64,000 nt of DNA from Quillaja saponaria (lineage: Eukaryota; Streptophyta; Magnoliopsida; Fabales; Quillajaceae): NCBI GenBank assembly GCA_029379385.1, contig CM055607.1:29571235-29635234 (forward strand), written 5' to 3'. The notes below the pieces were generated by a model. The model made no database searches. It was not told the DNA's origin and was given only the letters and a program-made list of their open reading frames with translations. Below, one piece after another: positions 60,131 to 64,000 of this stretch. Each line of letters opens with the position of its first letter. Position 1 is the first letter of the stretch. A program made the position numbers and the translations under genes.

Positions 60131-63100
60131 ATTCTTGTTCGTAACCAAATTGAGCAAAATTCGAAGAGAATCAAAACAAGATGGAACAACCACCCCGATT
60201 TCCTGCTTTGTGTTCGATTTGGCGTTATTAAATGGTTTGTTTGGTTGCACCAGAATTTATGCACACTCTTCCATCAAATATCACAATAAAAACAGCAAAA
60301 AAAAAAAAAAGAAAAAAAAAACAGATGAAGTAACCATACAGATTTTCTACATCTTCACAAAAGAAATTACTAATGCTAAAATAAAAGAAGACAAAAATTG
60401 ACTAGTAACTTGTGAAAATCTATAGCATGATGCAGCTTCTTACCTTAAAGATGGCTGTAGATCCTTGAAATGTATAAAGTAGAAGCATAAAGTGGAAGAG
60501 AACAACCCAAGATCTCATTTATCTGTATTAGCACCTGCACCTCTTTTGGTTCATAAGATTACATGCTCCTATTAATTTATATTATACTAAAACAAAGAAA
60601 GGTGCAGGTGCAAATGCAGAAAAATGAAGTAAACCTTAGTTGGCCAAGACATATACAACGAAGAGAGAGTCTAAACATATGCTAATTCTTATAGTGTGAA
60701 ATCATATGGGTTGGAGTTCGACAGAAGGACAAAACATCATAAAAATCAATGCTTTTTGCAGACGTGCAATTTATGATGCAGAATACTAAACAGTAAGTAG
60801 TACATTAGTGCCCACGTGACACCAAAAGAAAGCACGTGGATATTTAACTCCAAATCCAATTAGAGGGTGACACGTTAAGAGAATATCACCAGTTTGTCCA
60901 GCTGGTTCGTCAATTGGGGCTCAGCATATTTCATCCACGAGGGCCACCAGACCACCCATGGATAGCACCTCAACGGTAAAACTATAATCCTGTTATTTCA
61001 CTCAATCCGGTTTTAACCACATGAATGAGATATACAACACATCAAGGCATGAGCATAATATATTAACGGAGTTCAAGATAAGGTTGTAAGGAATGAGGTA
61101 AGCTTCTGCTTCAGCTGCAGTTAAATGGTGAAAATGAATATAGATATGTTGCTCAATGTGATAGCAAGATGTACAAGGGATGTGCCAAAAACAACTAGAA
61201 AGTAGAGAATCCCTTAGTCAAGCGACTACAAGGCTTCTAAAATTTCCCTAAAATACAGCTTTCTAACTAAAGTAAGTACCTTACAGACAGTTGATCTAAT
61301 AAAGTGGCAAACTATTGATTTACTTGCAGATCACTGCTGTGCTGCTATATCACAACATCAGATTACCGTAGGAGACATTCCATTTTGTCCATGTCAGCGA
61401 TGCTAAGGTTATGGACTGCAATAGCAATAAATGACTCATGTATTAGAGGACTCCTGGTGGCATAGCAATGCAAGCCCTCAATAGACGACTGCCCCCTACC
61501 CCTGGTAATACAATCGCCTAATATTCTCCTGCCCAGTCCCTTCCTTTTCCTTCTCCAACCTCAAAAAGAAGTTTCAGCAGTATAACCTCACAAGACTACA
61601 TTTTACATGGAAATCAAGTTACCATTAACCTAACGTTCGTGAGAAATATAATTGGACTGCTTACTAATCAATCAAAACTAAACACATACAAAGAACAAGG
61701 TAGTGATGAGAGTTTAAGTTAGAAAGAACAAGAAGGCAAAGAAACTCAACTTGATAAAACCAGATTCAATGTGGAGGAGATATAATTTCAAGATAATATA
61801 TTCATGATGACATGTCTTGGAAAAGTAAGGACATAATTAACAATATTAAGTGATAAACAATGATTAGACGACAGAAGCCCTATCCCCCAAAAAGAGAAAA
61901 CCATTGACCATGTTGCCAAATACACTTGACCTAGTGCACCAGGTTTCAATTGTTGATTCATGAGGGAACAGAACGACTACTTTGGAAATTTACCTTACAA
62001 AGCAGAACAACTGTCGACAATGATTTTATTAATCTAACCACAAAACCGTTTGCTCATACACCACTGAACAAGAACCTCAATGTAGTAAGAAAACAAAAAA
62101 GTACACACCTATGTTCTCTGCAAGGCATAAACCAGTTATATGGAACACTTAATATTAACGTGGAAACCATCTCTAAATATTGGGAGAAAAAAAAAAAAAA
62201 CTGAATAGGGTATTTGCATAACAGTATTGACGATTAATGCTTGCCAACAAGCATAAATAACAAATGCTGGGTGAATCATGGAACAGTAGATCAGGGTCAA
62301 ACCAGAGATTTTAAAAGGATATCAGCAATGTAATCGTCAAATATGGAAAAGGTTAGTCCAACTGAAAATTCCAAAACATCAGAAATGGTTCTACCAGGCA
62401 AGGTACTCTACAATTAACTTCAACATGCAGAATCTACTTTAGCCTCCAAAGCACAAATATCATGTACGAAAAGGCCATTAACCAAGATAGTTATTATATA
62501 AAAGGAAATAGTCAATGAGAACAATGCATACAAAAAATCAGTAACCTAAGTGCAGTTAATTCAACAGATTACTTACTGTGGCTGACCTATATGCTAATCA
62601 AGTTTATAAATCCAATATCTCCATAAATTCTTGCTTGCTATTTATGATGAAATATTTAACCAATAGCCTGCCACATGATACAGCACTCCTATATCCTATA
62701 TTTAGTTGTTCCATATATGAACTTTGTCCATATTTACTAATGCTTCATAAATATTTGAATGCATAGACTTTTGCAAATGTAAACAACAACCTCATTTAAC
62801 AGTCCAGCGCACTATATAAGATCCACTCACTGAAATGCATTATACTTGGTACTGATATTTGATTTCATTATCTTTTTTATTTGGAATGGATTGAGGCAAA
62901 ATAGATACGTAGTATATAGGATATGTTCCAACACATAATTCATTGACGAAGAAGCTTGAAATGTAGCTGAAGTGTTAGACTATCATATCCACATCTAACT
63001 TGAGTCCGTAAGTAACATGTTTTTTGTACACGTCTAGACAAATCCAATCAACAACCTTTTTTTTTCCGACTGCAACGTGTTGGCAGAACCTACATATGAT

Positions 63101-64000
63101 ATCTGAACTGGCCGCATCCACATGATAATTTGTGGTTTTCATACAGTCAATTTATTAATCCTGTACATAGTCAACTAAAATTGACTCTATCATTCATCAT
63201 TGAAATTATACCACTGACTTTCATAATTTTAAATTCCAGTCTTGAAGGGTCAATCTGTTACCCTCTTGCTTCTTCCATATTATCATAATGGTTTATAAAC
63301 ATATAGAAAGTAATAACAAAACATGTTAGTATTTGATCATAAGTTTTTTGATGAAGACTTCTTTTGGCATATAAAATACTTGTTTTGGAAGTATTAATTG
63401 TTTCAATGTTTTAGTTGCTTCATTGGACAAGAATTCTTTAGCTTTCTTACAGTGATAACTAACAGTGAAACCACTAAAAGCTCTCCAAATTTTCCTAAAA
63501 TGACAATTAAGGAAGTTCCAATACTAAATGTCCTCATCCTCATTCCTAAGGAAATAAAAAAGTAAACATATTCAACTCATTTTAAGGCAGATAAACAAAA
63601 TAGGAAAAGGAAATAGTAAAAGTACAAAAGAACATATCTAAGGATTACAGAATATACCAGAGATGCCAGCTTGCTTCTGTTACACACATCCGAGATATTA
63701 CTCACAAGATTCCAAGAACCTCAAAGTACAAGCAGTTAAATCCTAATCCAAATCATTGACAGTAAAATTTTGACCTTATTGTCGGCAAGAAAGGCCAGGT
63801 ATCCAGCTATCAAATACATACATTGCAGCGCCACTACTTGCATGAAGAACATGTCTCTCTAAAACCTAAGACCTCCCCCTTTAACAGCTCACTCGTTGTA
63901 CTACATTCTTCCACGTAAACCCAATCTATGTCTTCAACTTCTCCCCAGCTATTGCCTTTCTATTTAAAGTAAAGGCTTCAACTCCAAGACACATTTGCAC
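60131..64000. other. region without a definable gene
   Basis: About 3.9 kb with no long coding frame. Two CACGTG G-box cores lie at about 60813 and 60834. Exon-like minus-strand segments are present at 61415-61367 and about 63955-63834 (see findings). They could belong to a minus-strand gene that starts beyond the window, but I could not build a consistent gene model. No known transposon was recognised. Confidence 0.45.

Noticed and set aside
60870..60990. Minus-strand open stretch reading PWVVWWPSWMKYAEPQ
   Set aside because: It is only about 30 codons, has no convincing splice sites, and other frames of the same DNA look equally protein-like (for example a frame with ALVDEIC). No family match that I can defend.
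1..64000. CRISPR-like arrays, prokaryotic defence systems or operons
   Set aside because: The only regularly repeated arrays are the 195-bp tandem repeat and CACTA subterminal motifs; gene structure is that of a plant nucleus.

Overview
This window is nuclear DNA from a flowering plant, most likely a woody eudicot. The evidence is AT-rich intergenic DNA, intron-rich genes with GT-AG splice sites, plant-specific families (R2R3-MYB, 4-coumarate:CoA-ligase-like, ABCB1 auxin transporter) and plant transposons of the CACTA, chromovirus, hAT and RTE-LINE types. There are no bacterial operons, rRNA genes, tRNA genes or CRISPR arrays. I cannot name the species.

Layout: 1-6.4 kb is a gene-poor AT-rich stretch. 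At 6.44-7.89 kb (+) is a three-exon R2R3-MYB of the RAX/Blind clade. At 10.1-12.7 kb (-) is a five-exon gene for a conserved, probably plastid-targeted protein of unknown function. It lies head-to-head, 744 bp apart, with a six-exon peroxisomal 4CL-like acyl-CoA ligase at 13.4-17.6 kb (+), whose introns hold SINE-like sequence. From 17.6 to 32.1 kb is a gene desert with a long AT microsatellite and a 5'-truncated RTE-type LINE. At 32.16-38.50 kb (+) is a ten-exon ABCB1 (P-glycoprotein 1) auxin-transporter gene carrying two separate one-base insertions that break its frame. At 41.5-43.8 kb (-) is a small four-exon ZNF593/BUD20-type zinc-finger ribosome-assembly gene; its first intron is an AT-AC intron with U12-type signals. 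It is not visible as one ORF and was put together from splice sites.

From 46.0 to 59.6 kb lies a nested transposon complex. A decayed Ty3/gypsy chromovirus was hit by a 1.07-kb hAT-like non-autonomous element in gag (8-bp target duplication) and by a 9.19-kb CACTA/EnSpm element in the integrase region (3-bp target duplication GTT). The CACTA element has degenerate TNP2-type and Ptta/EnSpm-type genes, subterminal transposase-site arrays, a 195-bp tandem repeat, and what looks like a captured exon fragment of a NACK/KIN-7-type kinesin. From 59.7 kb to the end I see a tandem duplication and about 3.9 kb without a gene I can define, with two weak exon-like segments on the minus strand.

The genes do not form a pathway. 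The host genes are independent neighbours (meristem regulator, plastid protein, peroxisomal ligase, auxin pump, ribosome-assembly factor), and the transposons fill the gaps. The points most worth checking are the AT-AC intron, the kinesin capture by the CACTA element, and the double frameshift in ABCB1.
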